A stretch of 64,000 nucleotides of DNA from Bifidobacterium oedipodis (GCF_012932425.1 NZ_JAAIII010000006.1:62001-126000), one strand, 5' to 3'. Positions 35,507 to 44,596 are shown, numbered from the stretch's first letter. The notes: generated by a model not told the origin, from the sequence alone. Program-made: numbers and translations.

Positions 35507-36103
35507 CTACAACACCACGCAACGGTTGAGCTCGCGGCGCAACTGCTTCCAATTCGGCAGATATGTAGACATACGCCGCTGGAAACCGGGGCCATGCCCA
35601 CGTTCCCACAGATGCGTCATTTCATGCACCAGCACATATTCCAGCAACTGCGGGGACATCAGTCCCAACTGCAGATTCAGCCGGATGCGACCGGTTTTCG
35701 GAGTGCAGGAGCCCCAGCGCGTAGTCATCACCCGCAAAGTGATACGCGTCGGCGCGCGACCGATAATCGGCTGCCATTTGCGCAGTAATTCAGGCAGCTG
35801 AGCGTTGATATTCGCAGCCGCACGGTTGCGTGCGGCATCGGTCCAGACGAATGTGGTGTTTGGTGTTTGTTCATCGGCGTTTTCTGACGGCGCTGGCGTA
35901 TCGGAGTGCTCGCGCGCCTGCCGCATGCGCTGCCGATTGCGATCAATCCAGGCACGACGCCCGCGCACGAATTCGATAATCGTTGCATCCGAAGTGCGGC
36001 GCGGTGCGGAAATCACCACTTCGCCATTCGGCGGCTTGATACGCAGATACATGTTTTTGATGGGCTTACGGGTCACGGTTACGGTCAGTCCATCAATCAG
36101 CAT
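35507..36103 (-). CDS. YgjP-like (DUF45/WLM) zinc metallopeptidase
   Basis: A 198-residue protein with YVLVHEMTHLWERGHGPGF (HExxH plus the third histidine), RWGSCTPKTGRIRLNLQLGL and an N-terminal VISAPRRTSDATIIEFVRGRRAWID. These are the signatures of the DUF45/YgjP family, whose cellular substrates are not known. The start at 36103 is a normal ATG. It is a single gene. Confidence 0.9.
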   Translation of the reverse strand: MLIDGLTVTVTRKPIKNMYLRIKPPNGEVVISAPRRTSDATIIEFVRGRRAWIDRNRQRMRQAREHSDTPAPSENADEQTPNTTFVWTDAARNRAAANINAQLPELLRKWQPIIGRAPTRITLRVMTTRWGSCTPKTGRIRLNLQLGLMSPQLLEYVLVHEMTHLWERGHGPGFQRRMSTYLPNWKQLRRELNRCVVL

Positions 36104-36288
36104 GCGTGTATTGTGCCGCGAGGGGTTGTCTTTGGGTGGGGCGCACGCTGTGCGGGGGGTAGATGATGGTTATTCGGCCATCTGCAGCGAATGGGAATTT
36201 TCATTGACGTTTGTTTAGTGGATTTGTGAGCAGCTGAGGTTAGTAGCAATGGGACACCAACAGCACAGATGTCTGATGGGCATTCATT

Positions 36289-36500
36289 TGTCGCGCGATG
36301 GTTTGTGGGTGGGTAGGTTTTGTCATAAGGATGGCTCCGCCGGCACGGAAGCCCACAGGGCTTCCTCTTCGGCCGGCTCGCGTCGCGCGGTTTGCGGGTG
36401 GTCCAGTTGGGTTATAAGGATGGCTCCGCTGGGCGAAAGCCCACTGGGCTTTCGCTATTCCAGCTCGCGTCGCGCGCTTGTGATTTTCCGAAGGAAAATC
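36289..36500 (+). repeat. Tandem repeat of about 91 bp with internal palindromes
   Basis: Two units share GTCGCGCG, then GTTTG(T/C)GGGTGG, then ATAAGGATGGCTCCGC, then a palindrome around AGCCCA(C)NGGGCT (36347-36365 and 36433-36455), then GCTCGCGTCGCGCG. A third partial unit has a GATTTTCC/GGAAAATC hairpin (36482-36500). The palindrome core GAAAGCCCA(C/G)TGGGCTTTC recurs after ppc at 20094-20120. Confidence 0.75.
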
Positions 36501-36517
36501 GGCGCGCGACACGCCGT

Positions 36518-36545
36518 TTGACATATATTGGTTGGGTGCTATCAT
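36518..36545 (+). promoter_or_regulatory. Promoter of the tRNA-Ile gene
   Basis: -35 TTGACA (36518-36523), 16-nt spacer, -10 TATCAT (36540-36545), 34 nt before the tRNA. Confidence 0.7.
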
Positions 36546-36579
36546 AGTCACTTGTGCGCTTTTGAAAAGCACACGGATC

Positions 36580-36653
36580 GGGCCCGTAGCTCAGGTGGTT
36601 AGAGCGCATCCCTGATAAGGATGAGGTCGGAGGTTCAAGTCCTCCCGGGCCCA
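36580..36653 (+). tRNA. tRNA-Ile (anticodon GAT)
   Basis: 74 nt without the CCA end. Acceptor GGGCCCG pairs with CGGGCCC and the discriminator base is A. D-arm GCTCAGGTGGTTAGAGC, anticodon loop CTGATAA (GAT), T-arm with GGTTCAAGTCC. All four stems fold. Confidence 0.96.
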
Positions 36654-36665
36654 CAGGAAAAATTC

Positions 36666-36691
36666 AGCGGCTCGTCAGCCGCTCTTTTTTT
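36666..36691 (+). terminator. Terminator of tRNA-Ile
   Basis: Stem AGCGGCT / AGCCGCT with a short loop and a CTTTTTTT tail, 12 nt after the tRNA. Confidence 0.85.
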
Positions 36692-36717
36692 CTCAGCGGT
36701 GCCACGGCACAGCGAAC

Positions 36718-36790
36718 GGGGCTATAGCGCAGCTGGTAGCGCATCTGCTTTGCAAGCAGAGGGTCGCCGGTTCGAACCCGGCTAGCTCCA
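36718..36790 (+). tRNA. tRNA-Ala (anticodon TGC)
   Basis: 73 nt without CCA. Acceptor GGGGCTA pairs with TAGCTCC (one G-T) and the discriminator is A. Anticodon loop TTTGCAA (TGC), T-loop GGTTCGAACCC. The Ile/Ala pair is here outside an rRNA operon. Confidence 0.96.
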
Positions 36791-36795
36791 CAATC

Positions 36796-36828
36796 GGCCT
36801 TTGGATTCTAAATCCCAAAGGCCTTTTT
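36796..36828 (+). terminator. Terminator of tRNA-Ala
   Basis: Stem GGCCTTTGGATT / AATCCCAAAGGCC (one bulged C) followed by TTTTT, 5 nt after the tRNA. Confidence 0.85.
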
Positions 36829-36930
36829 CGTTGCTGTTTCTGTTTGGCTCCAAGGCTTTCCATAATAGGTCAGGATACGGCAGCGTTAAGTTACACATTA
36901 AGTCACACGATCTGTTCGCCCATCCGACAA

Positions 36931-37252
36931 CACCTACGGAGGCCGAAATAGTGGCATATATCGGCTTCCGTAGGTGCATGGAGACACGATCCTTCAGTAA
37001 TAGCACCTAGAAAACCGCAGAATATCAACGATTTGACATTGTCCGCTACTTCATTATTCAAGGACAAACACCTACGGACGGCATAATAGACATCAAAACC
37101 GGCTTCCGTAGGTGCCAGTCAAAACAATGTATCTCATCAACAGTAACGAAAACCTTGGAATATCAACGATTTCAAACCATCATCTACAGCATTCTCGGCA
37201 GCCAGGCACCTACGAAGGCCAATATGCACCGCTATTCCGACTTCCGTAGGTG
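36931..37252 (+). repeat. Three 46-bp palindromes in a 138-bp tandem repeat
   Basis: Palindromes at 36931-36976, 37069-37114 and 37207-37252 are each exactly 46 bp, with arms near CACCTACGGA and TCCGTAGGTG and a GGC/GCC inner pairing. They are spaced exactly 138 bp. The intervening 92-bp segments also match in part (GAATATCAACGATTT at equivalent places). The tract fills the 480-bp gap between tRNA-Ala and mscL. Confidence 0.85.
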
Positions 37253-37312
37253 TTACAGGACAGTTTGTGCAATCAGAATGATTCAGTGTCTGATTCCCGA
37301 CACTCTTCAATC

Positions 37313-37747
37313 TTACTGTTTTTCCGCGGCGAGCTGGTCGCGGATCTGCTCGAGCAGGATCACGGTCTGTTCTTCGGGACTTAAGGTCTTCTGCTGTTCT
37401 TCGGCGGCATCGTCGTCACCGGACGCCTTCTTGGAGGCGAGCAGCGCGGCAGACATATCGCGAATCTTATTGATCGGCACCAGCACGAAGAAATACACAG
37501 CCACCGCGATGATGAGGAAGTTCAGCATCGCGCCAAGCACGGCACCGAACGAAATGGTGGCGTTGTTAAAGGTGAACGCCAGCAGGCCATCCATATTGGG
37601 CTTACCGAAGATCATGGCAATCAGCGGGTTGATCAGGTTGTTGACGATGGAGTTGACCACGGTGGTCACCGCACCGCCCATAACCACGCCAACGGCCATA
37701 TCAATCATGTTGCCGCGGGCGATGAACTTCTTAAAACCATCAATCAT
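37313..37747 (-). CDS. mscL: Large-conductance mechanosensitive channel
   Basis: A 144-residue channel that opens under membrane tension. N-terminal MIDGFKKFIARGNMIDMAVG leads into TM1 (VGVVMGGAVTTVVNSIVNNL), and TM2 is FLIIAVAVYFFVLVPINKI. The C-terminal charged helix ends EQIRDQLAAEKQ. ATG 37747 has GGAGG 4 nt upstream; the frame to 37780 is not used. Confidence 0.95.
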   Translation of the reverse strand: MIDGFKKFIARGNMIDMAVGVVMGGAVTTVVNSIVNNLINPLIAMIFGKPNMDGLLAFTFNNATISFGAVLGAMLNFLIIAVAVYFFVLVPINKIRDMSAALLASKKASGDDDAAEEQQKTLSPEEQTVILLEQIRDQLAAEKQ

Positions 37748-38094
37748 GATTCCTCCTTCGCTTGCAACAAGCTGGCGCAATGCATACCGCCAAGCAGTCG
37801 CACGTCAACCAAGTACATGAACAGGGTATCGGTAATACCTTTTCCTTACCAACCGCCCATCAACCGTCCTTCAACCGTCCTTCAAACACCTACCAACCCA
37901 GCCACCAGTCAGCCATCAGCCTGCTGCAATTCCACAACGCCGCCAGCGACCACACATACTTTTTGACATAGCGTCAACTCAGACATATACTGCTGTCCGT
38001 TAGTGATTGACGGATTGTCAAACTTGTTTGACGCACGACGAATCCGCCGATACGCCCGACGAGGGGCGAACGAGATTGAAGAAAGGCCAACGTC
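37748..38094. other. Divergent gap between mscL and the DUF5692 gene
   Basis: 347 bp. The left part has short degenerate repeats of the CAACCGTCCTTCAA type (37860-37885). The right part carries a promoter and a palindrome, listed separately. Confidence 0.5.
37963..38032 (+). promoter_or_regulatory. Promoter and palindromic operator of the DUF5692 gene
   Basis: -35 TTGACA (37963-37968), 17-nt spacer, -10 TATACT (37986-37991). A perfect 16-bp palindrome GTCAAACTTGTTTGAC (38017-38032) lies about 25 nt downstream of the -10 box, a repressor-like position. Confidence 0.65.
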
Positions 38095-39069
38095 ATGTTG
38101 TTCCAGGTCTACGGCGACAATGCCGTGTTCCAATGGATCGGATGGATCCTAGTATTTTGCTGCCTAATTGGCGCCAACGAACTGGCCCGCCGCACCAAAA
38201 CCGGCGGTATCGTTGCCTTCGTGGTGATTCCGGCGATTCTCACCGTCTACTTCGTCACTATCTATGTGGCCGCCGCAGCCGGCGCTGACTGGGCACTGAA
38301 CAATCCAACCTATGTGCATATGACCAGCTGGTTCCATTACGCCAAGCTCTATGCGGCCACCGCCGGCTGCATCGGCTTCATGGCGCTGAAATACCGCTGG
38401 GGCAGCATCGGCAAATCCGAATGGTTCAAATGCTTCCCCTTCGTGATCGTGGCCATCAACATCCTGATCGCTGTCGTCTCCGACTTCGAATCCGCCGTCC
38501 GCGCGTGGGGCACCACCTGGGTTTCCACCGAAGGCGTGACCCTGATGGGCGGCTGGCACAACGTGTTCAACGGCGTGGCCGGCCTGATCAACATCGCCTG
38601 CATGACCGGCTGGTTCGGCATCTACGTGAGCAAGAAGAAGCAGGACATGCTCTGGCCCGACATGACCTGGGTGTTCATCGTCGCCTACGATCTGTGGAAC
38701 TTCTGCTACACCTACAACTGCCTGCCCACGCACGCCTGGTACTGCGGTCTGGCGCTGCTGCTCGCCCCCACTGTGGCGAACGCGCTGTGGAACAAGGGCG
38801 GTTGGATTCAGAACCGCGCCAACACACTCGCCCTGTGGTGCATGTTTGCGCAGGTGTTCCCGATGTTCCAGGATTATTCCGTGTTCTCCACCCAGTCCGT
38901 GAACAACGCGAATGTGAACCTCGCGGTCTCGATCGTCGCGCTACTCGCCAACATCGCCGCGCTCACCTACATTTTGGTGCGCGCCAAGAAGCAGGGCGTC
39001 AACCCCTGGCTCAAGGAAGTCTTCAAGGGCACCCGCGACTACGAGCAGGCCATGGCCCGCTCCGAGTAG
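38095..39069 (+). CDS. DUF5692 family integral membrane protein
   Basis: A 324-residue membrane protein with about nine hydrophobic segments, matching the DUF5692 pattern: GANELARRTKTGGIVAFVVIP, ADWALNNPTYVHMTSWFHY, WVFIVAYDLWNFCYTYNCLP and WYCGLALLLAPTVANALWNKG. Many tryptophans and conserved polar residues in the membrane suggest a transporter or channel, but no function is established. AAAGG precedes ATG 38095. It has its own promoter with a palindromic operator. Confidence 0.8.
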   Translation: MLFQVYGDNAVFQWIGWILVFCCLIGANELARRTKTGGIVAFVVIPAILTVYFVTIYVAAAAGADWALNNPTYVHMTSWFHYAKLYAATAGCIGFMALKYRWGSIGKSEWFKCFPFVIVAINILIAVVSDFESAVRAWGTTWVSTEGVTLMGGWHNVFNGVAGLINIACMTGWFGIYVSKKKQDMLWPDMTWVFIVAYDLWNFCYTYNCLPTHAWYCGLALLLAPTVANALWNKGGWIQNRANTLALWCMFAQVFPMFQDYSVFSTQSVNNANVNLAVSIVALLANIAALTYILVRAKKQGVNPWLKEVFKGTRDYEQAMARSE

Positions 39070-39104
39070 TTGCGTTTGATTGCGGCGGACCGCCGTAAGA
39101 CAAA

Positions 39105-39137
39105 GAATGGGGGACGCCGCCAAGGCATCCCCCATTC
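39105..39137. terminator. Hairpin terminator between DUF5692 and GH3 genes
   Basis: Stem GAATGGGGGAcGCC / GGCaTCCCCCATTC (one mismatch), 36 nt after the DUF5692 stop and between convergent genes. Confidence 0.7.
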
Positions 39138-39183
39138 CATTATGCAATGCGAGAGATATCTAGATTAGATGGAGGACACCTCC

Positions 39184-42100
39184 TTACTCGGTTGCCCGGC
39201 TCGAATCGTCTGCCCCATCCGCGGCAGCATCGCCCGCCCTGGATGAAACCACGACCAAATTCACCTTGCGCGCCTTGCGAATCTTATGGTCTCGAACCAG
39301 ACCCCAGATCGGCAATGCAAACAATAGCAGTGCTATGACATCCACAACTGCCAGCAGTTTGCGCCAACCGAATCCGTCGCGGGTCTGGAAAACGGGACGC
39401 TCCATCGCCGTATCACCAGTTGCTTCAACATAATCCCGGTTCATGGCACGCACATGCAACGTCATATACAGCGTTTCCTTAGCGGCTCGACGCAGGTCAG
39501 CGGTTTGTGTCGATGAAGATCCACCCTGCAGCGAACCTCCGAACAGACCGCTCATCCACAAGCTGCCGCCTGCAGCCAAGGCTTGGTCACCGTTCATGAA
39601 CTCGTGATGGTCGGAATAGTCGGTGATCACCGCACCGTCAAAGCCCCACTCGTCACGCAGCACGCCCGTCAGCAATGCCTCGCTGCCGCCGGTCCACACC
39701 GCGCCGATACGGCCGTAGGCGCTCATCAGACCCACCGCGTTATAGTCCTCGACGATGGTGCGGAAGGGATTCAGGTACACCTCTCGCAGCGCCTGCTCGG
39801 TCATCCAGGTATACACCGAATCACGGTAGATGCCGGCTTCGCCGTCGTTGCACACGAAATGCTTGACGTAGGTGTAGACCCCGGCTTCGCCGGCACCCTG
39901 AACCACACGTCCGCATAACTGTCCGGAGAGCATCGCATCCTCGGAGTAATACTCGTAGTTACGTCCGTTCAGCGGGCTGCGGTGCATGTTCACCGCGGGC
40001 GCATACCAGCCGCTGTAACCGTTCACCAACGCCTGGCGCCCCATGATGCGCCCCACTTCCTGCGCGAGTTCGGTGTTCCAGGTCTGTGCCATCGTGCTCG
40101 AACTCGGGAAGCCGGTGCCGGCACCCATACCGGTCATGCTACCGATCTGCGCGGGACCGTCGGCATCCTTGCCCTGCGATTTGCCCACGCTCTTTAATGG
40201 CGCAGTATTACCATAGGCCCGCACGAACATGTTCTTCATCTCCGAAACGGTCAGTTGATCCAGCAAGGCATCCCACTGCTCATCATCGGCATCTTCGCCG
40301 AGTTGATATCCCAACTCGGTAATTTCACCGTTCTCTTCGACGAGCAGACCATTGTTCGCCCCAGTGGTCACATCCTGAACGTCTCCATCGCCGCCATTCT
40401 GAGACGCATCGTAGAGATTCGTCTCGCGCAGCGAATCGTCCATTACGCGGGTGTCGACGTTATCGGCGGGGAAGGTGCCGGCGAAATCGGCACGCGTCAT
40501 ATAGACGATGTTTTGTCCGGAATCGTCGCCGTCGATGGAAACGCCGTCAATCGCGTCGTCGCCGGTGAACTTGTTGCCCACTGCGTTGCCGGTCGAGGAA
40601 TCCGTGGCATATTGCACGTTCTCTTTCAAGGTTATCGTCATCGTCGCGTCGGCCGCGGAAGACACGGTGTGCGCGTCGCGACGCAAGGTCAACGCGTAAT
40701 CGCCTTCGTCAAGTTCGTATCCGGAGAATCCGTTCCGATTGGCGTCGGAGAAATCATAGCAGGCCATATCCTCCGCTTCGAGGGTCAACGTCACCTCCTG
40801 GCTCTCACCTGGGGCAAGCTGCTTGGTTTTGGCGAACGCCGCCAGATTCAATGCGCTTTTCTCGATGCCGCCTGCGGTATACGGCGCAGAATAATACAGT
40901 TCGACGATATCCTTGCCTGCCACGTCACCGGTATTCGTCACACGAACCGTCGCGCTCAACTCATCATCGCCGTCAAACGTTCCTGACAGAGGCTGCGTGA
41001 CCTCCCAATCAAACGTCGTGTAGCTCAGGCCGTAGCCGAAAGGATACTGCACCACAGCGTCGTAGCCGGAGCCATACTCATTCGCCACATCGTTCCAGTA
41101 ACCCTCCGCATCAGCGGTTTCGTACCACTTGTAGCCCACGTAGATACCTTCTGCATAATCTACATAGGGCACCCGATCGAATGTCGCAGGCTCTCCCAGA
41201 TTGCCATTGGACGTGCCAATAGGATACAGCCCATCGGCATTGTCATACGAACCGGTACCTTCAAGACCGGCATTCGCCCAGCTGGCGGCAGTCGCCATGT
41301 CATATGCCCAAGTGTCAGCGGTGCGCCCGCTCGGCGATACTTCACCCCACAACAGTTCCGGAATGGCAGATGCCGCGTTCTGACCGGACATTCCCACATG
41401 CAAGCAGGCATCCACACCAGGAATAGTCTCAATTTGTCCGATGGCCATCACATTACCGGTATTGAGTACCACGACAACATGATCGTAATGCTCTCCCACA
41501 TAGGTGAGCAACTCTTCTTCCTCGGTGGACAGCTGCAGACTGGTGCGCGTCTCATCCACGACAATGTCACTCCCCTGCGCAACACGCTTGTACTGTTGGC
41601 GCGGCATATCGTTGCTTTCGCCGGCGAAGCGTCCAATCACCACTAATGCAGTGTCAGAGAAGGACTGTGCATCATCAAGCAGCTTCTGAGAATAATAGCG
41701 AGTATCGCTGATGCTGGGCTCATACAAACGGGCGGATTGCTCCGGACGGCTTCCCAGCGTTTTGGTGTATTCTCGACCGTCTTGGAACTGCCTGTACATG
41801 TCGGTAAGCGCGGTATTGGTGGCGATGCCGTAGTCATGTAATGCGTCAATGAGATCCGTCTCCACACCGGTGATGGTGCCAGAACCTGAGCCGCCGCCAA
41901 TCCATGCGGACGAAGCCCAACCGAATACATTCACCTGCGTGATGTCCGCAGACAACGGCAAAGCGCTATTCTCGTTGCGTAGCAGCGTGGCGCCTTCCGA
42001 CTCCACTTGCTTGGCTAGCAGTTCGGCTTTGTCAGTAATTTCCTGACGCTGCTCAGCCGTCACCTGTGGCGATGCGGCTCCGACGAATCCATCGATGATG

Positions 42101-42228
42101 GTGCCCATGGAGAACGCTAACGCATTCACCCCCGCCACCACAATAACCAACAATGTGGCAAAGAATAATTCGATACTGTGGCGAATCGAATGAGGTTTGC
42201 GTACCTTCTTCTTTTTCGCAGCGTTCAT
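39184..42228 (-). CDS. Membrane-anchored, domain-permuted GH3 beta-glycosidase
   Basis: 1014 residues. An N-terminal membrane segment (about 18-42) is followed by the GH3 C-terminal domain (SEGATLLRNENSALPLS, NVFGWASSAWIGGGSGSG), a fibronectin-III-like domain (YPFGYGLSYTTFDWEV, NTGDVAGKDIVELYYSAPY) and only then the catalytic GH3 barrel (KDADGPAQIGS, RSPLNGRNYEYYSEDAMLSG, YVKHFVCNDGE). The nucleophile region reads GAVITDYSDHHE. A second hydrophobic segment (LLAVVDVIALLLFALPIWGL) is near the C-terminus. This permuted order is known in some gut beta-glucosidases. Probably cell-surface oligosaccharide or glycoside hydrolysis. AAAGGAG precedes ATG 42228. Confidence 0.88.
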   Translation of the reverse strand: MNAAKKKKVRKPHSIRHSIELFFATLLVIVVAGVNALAFSMGTIIDGFVGAASPQVTAEQRQEITDKAELLAKQVESEGATLLRNENSALPLSADITQVNVFGWASSAWIGGGSGSGTITGVETDLIDALHDYGIATNTALTDMYRQFQDGREYTKTLGSRPEQSARLYEPSISDTRYYSQKLLDDAQSFSDTALVVIGRFAGESNDMPRQQYKRVAQGSDIVVDETRTSLQLSTEEEELLTYVGEHYDHVVVVLNTGNVMAIGQIETIPGVDACLHVGMSGQNAASAIPELLWGEVSPSGRTADTWAYDMATAASWANAGLEGTGSYDNADGLYPIGTSNGNLGEPATFDRVPYVDYAEGIYVGYKWYETADAEGYWNDVANEYGSGYDAVVQYPFGYGLSYTTFDWEVTQPLSGTFDGDDELSATVRVTNTGDVAGKDIVELYYSAPYTAGGIEKSALNLAAFAKTKQLAPGESQEVTLTLEAEDMACYDFSDANRNGFSGYELDEGDYALTLRRDAHTVSSAADATMTITLKENVQYATDSSTGNAVGNKFTGDDAIDGVSIDGDDSGQNIVYMTRADFAGTFPADNVDTRVMDDSLRETNLYDASQNGGDGDVQDVTTGANNGLLVEENGEITELGYQLGEDADDEQWDALLDQLTVSEMKNMFVRAYGNTAPLKSVGKSQGKDADGPAQIGSMTGMGAGTGFPSSSTMAQTWNTELAQEVGRIMGRQALVNGYSGWYAPAVNMHRSPLNGRNYEYYSEDAMLSGQLCGRVVQGAGEAGVYTYVKHFVCNDGEAGIYRDSVYTWMTEQALREVYLNPFRTIVEDYNAVGLMSAYGRIGAVWTGGSEALLTGVLRDEWGFDGAVITDYSDHHEFMNGDQALAAGGSLWMSGLFGGSLQGGSSSTQTADLRRAAKETLYMTLHVRAMNRDYVEATGDTAMERPVFQTRDGFGWRKLLAVVDVIALLLFALPIWGLVRDHKIRKARKVNLVVVSSRAGDAAADGADDSSRATE

Positions 42229-42489
42229 GATGCTCCTTTACACGAAACAACTGATTATCAGGCATACCGCTCGTCAAAGAACCCGTATGCCGCCTTGCAC
42301 AAGGCTTGTGCTTCCATTGTGCGAATCGTTATACAGCAATTCGAAGGTTTTCGGACAACCTGTAGGTTTCGTGCTATGGATGACATCTGCACTCGCCCAT
42401 GTGACCGATGCGCAGAGCCAATCACGCTGAAACACAGAGGATAAAGATGCTTTTTATTCAGGACTTATTCAAGACATTCAGCTCGGTAA

Positions 42490-43890
42490 TCAGCTAAGCG
42501 GAAGCAGCACATCCACAGCAAAGACGCCGCCTTCGGCGCTCACCGTAAGCACACCTTTATATTGCTTGGCGATCATACGCATTGATCGTAAACCGAACCC
42601 ATGGTATTGGCGATCACTTTTGGTGGTACGCGGCAATCCATCATCAAATGTCAACTCGGCATCATACGGATTCTCGATATGAATGCGAACCATGCCCATA
42701 TGTTCGCGTACGTTCAATTCAACGTATCGACGCTCAGATTCTTTGATGAATTGCACGGCCTCTATAGCGTTGTCGATGGCATTGCCAAAAAGCGCGTAAA
42801 TATCGGCCGGCTTCATCGCGACCAATTGCGAACCATCCACCATCCGCTCAAACCTGATGCCCTTTTGCTCGCATAATAGGGACTTATTCGCCAGTACCAC
42901 ATCCAGCGCCTCATTACCAGTGCGAATCGATGCGTCGTAAATGTCAACAAGATGGTTGAGTTCAGCAATCTCATCCTGGGAAATTCTTCCGCTCAGCAAC
43001 GTAAGCTGTTTCTTCAAATCATGCGTTTTTATATTGATGAGATCAATGGTCTCCTTATCACTGGCCAGTTGCGCTTGCTGCTGGCTCAGCAATCCGCGTA
43101 ACACCGCACCATCGCGTTCAGCGGATTCACGCCCCGCTATCACTGCCAACAGCGCAAGAACAAATGCACAAGTCACCAATCTCGTCAACATCATCAATAC
43201 GGAAACAGCATGTGGCAACAACGGAAACGTGCTCAGCAGGCATGCGAATACATTGACGCACAACATCAATCCAGCGAACAGCAGCAGCACTCCATGTCCG
43301 GTCAAACCCTCAGGTATTACAGCCAAAGGTCTCACGAACATCCAATAGCCGGCCATCTCGCAAACCACAGACAAAAGAAACAGCACCAGTGCTCCTTGCC
43401 ACTGATCGACATCACCCCACTCTCCCGGCATCATGTCAACGATGATTTGCGAAGCGCAGTGCACAAAATGCTGCATCGCCACTGCAGCGGCAGTATAGAA
43501 CAATGCCGTTGAAGTCTTAATCCTGAAACAAAAATGAATCGCTGCATAACACAACGCATAAAGCATCATGAACCGCAATATGGTCGGCACAGCGTAGAGA
43601 CATCGCTGAAGCACCGGCATATGCTGCATCACGCTCGTTAACAGTTCAGGAGACTCTCTATACAAACGTACATACGTAGGAAAACGAACCGTCACATACG
43701 TCAGAACCGCCGCTGCCACACAAACAATCACCGATAGCATCACACGTGCCACAAAAAGAGGACGACGGTTCCGCCTCCACACAAACAATCCGGCGCATAC
43801 CAGCAGCTCAACGATAAAACTGGTAAACAGCGGCAACACAATGGCAGATCCCACGTGAGACAATCCCTCCAACAACTCGCTACTCATCAT
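42490..43890 (-). CDS. AgrC/HPK10-like sensor histidine kinase
   Basis: 466 residues. About six or seven membrane segments (1-220) are followed by a cytoplasmic kinase with INIKTHDLKKQLTLLS (phospho-acceptor His of the HPK10 type), ALFGNAIDNAIEAVQ (N box) and YHGFGLRSMRMIAKQY (G box). No separate sensor domain is visible, as in peptide-sensing AgrC-type kinases. The start codon lies one base after the stop of the LytTR regulator, so they are one operon. ATG 43887 is an equal alternative. Confidence 0.88.
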   Translation of the reverse strand: MMSSELLEGLSHVGSAIVLPLFTSFIVELLVCAGLFVWRRNRRPLFVARVMLSVIVCVAAAVLTYVTVRFPTYVRLYRESPELLTSVMQHMPVLQRCLYAVPTILRFMMLYALCYAAIHFCFRIKTSTALFYTAAAVAMQHFVHCASQIIVDMMPGEWGDVDQWQGALVLFLLSVVCEMAGYWMFVRPLAVIPEGLTGHGVLLLFAGLMLCVNVFACLLSTFPLLPHAVSVLMMLTRLVTCAFVLALLAVIAGRESAERDGAVLRGLLSQQQAQLASDKETIDLINIKTHDLKKQLTLLSGRISQDEIAELNHLVDIYDASIRTGNEALDVVLANKSLLCEQKGIRFERMVDGSQLVAMKPADIYALFGNAIDNAIEAVQFIKESERRYVELNVREHMGMVRIHIENPYDAELTFDDGLPRTTKSDRQYHGFGLRSMRMIAKQYKGVLTVSAEGGVFAVDVLLPLS

Positions 43891-43891
43891 C

Positions 43892-44596
43892 TCACCGCGC
43901 AATTTTCGCCAAAGCAGCCAAAAAATCCATGCGGAATGAACGGCCAATCGGTAATTCGACATCATTCGACAAGATGACGGATGCACCTGCGACCGAAGCG
44001 ATATGACGGTGATTCACCACATAAGAATTGGCACATCTCGCAAAGCCACGTTCCCCGAGGCTTGCCTCCACGGATTTCATACTGCCGGCTGCAGTGTACG
44101 TGCATGACGCAGTGTGATAAACGAGATTGCGTCCCCTTACTTCGACATACATGATGTCTCGCAACGGTAAACGTTGAATATTACCGCGTTGGGTAATGAG
44201 AATTGATTCTGCGTCACGGTTGCGCAGCTGGATGGCCCGAGTGATTTTACGTTCCACATCAGCTTCGGAGAACGGCTTGAGGATGTAGCTCAACGCATCC
44301 ACCTCGTAGCCCTGCATTGCGAACTGAGCCATATTGGTCACAAAAATCAGCACGGCATCACGGTCGATTTCACGGAAACGATGCGCGCCCTCCATGCCAT
44401 CCATGTTCGGCATCTCGATATCCATGAACACGATGTCCCACTCATCGGGAGTCAATGTTTTCAGGAATCCGACCGGATCCTCGAACGCCACGATGTCGAA
44501 GGCGATGCCCTCATGAACGTCCGAGTAACGACGCAGACAGGCGATCAGCTTGTCGGCGGCATCATCCTCATCCTCGACCACAGCGACCCTGAACAT
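43892..44596 (-). CDS. LytTR-family response regulator
   Basis: 234 residues. The receiver has VVEDEDDAADK, phospho-acceptor D in IVFMDIEMPNMDG, T in FVTNMAQ and K in YILKPFSEAD. The LytTR DNA-binding domain has LPLRDIMYVEVRGRNLVYHT and FARCANSYVVNHRHIASV. Partner of the following kinase. AgrA-type systems often respond to peptides, but no pheromone gene is recognisable beside it; the adjacent 63-residue protein is not an obvious candidate. Confidence 0.92.
   Translation of the reverse strand: MFRVAVVEDEDDAADKLIACLRRYSDVHEGIAFDIVAFEDPVGFLKTLTPDEWDIVFMDIEMPNMDGMEGAHRFREIDRDAVLIFVTNMAQFAMQGYEVDALSYILKPFSEADVERKITRAIQLRNRDAESILITQRGNIQRLPLRDIMYVEVRGRNLVYHTASCTYTAAGSMKSVEASLGERGFARCANSYVVNHRHIASVAGASVILSNDVELPIGRSFRMDFLAALAKIAR

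Larger units (their letters stand above)
36104..36579. other. Repeat-bearing gap before the tRNA genes
   Basis: 476 bp with no supportable gene. It holds the tandem repeat and palindromes at 36289-36500 and the tRNA promoter at 36518-36545. Confidence 0.6.

Noticed and set aside
36412-36654. Protein-coding frame across the tRNA-Ile gene (minus strand)
   Set aside because: It overlaps a fully folding tRNA and palindromic repeats.
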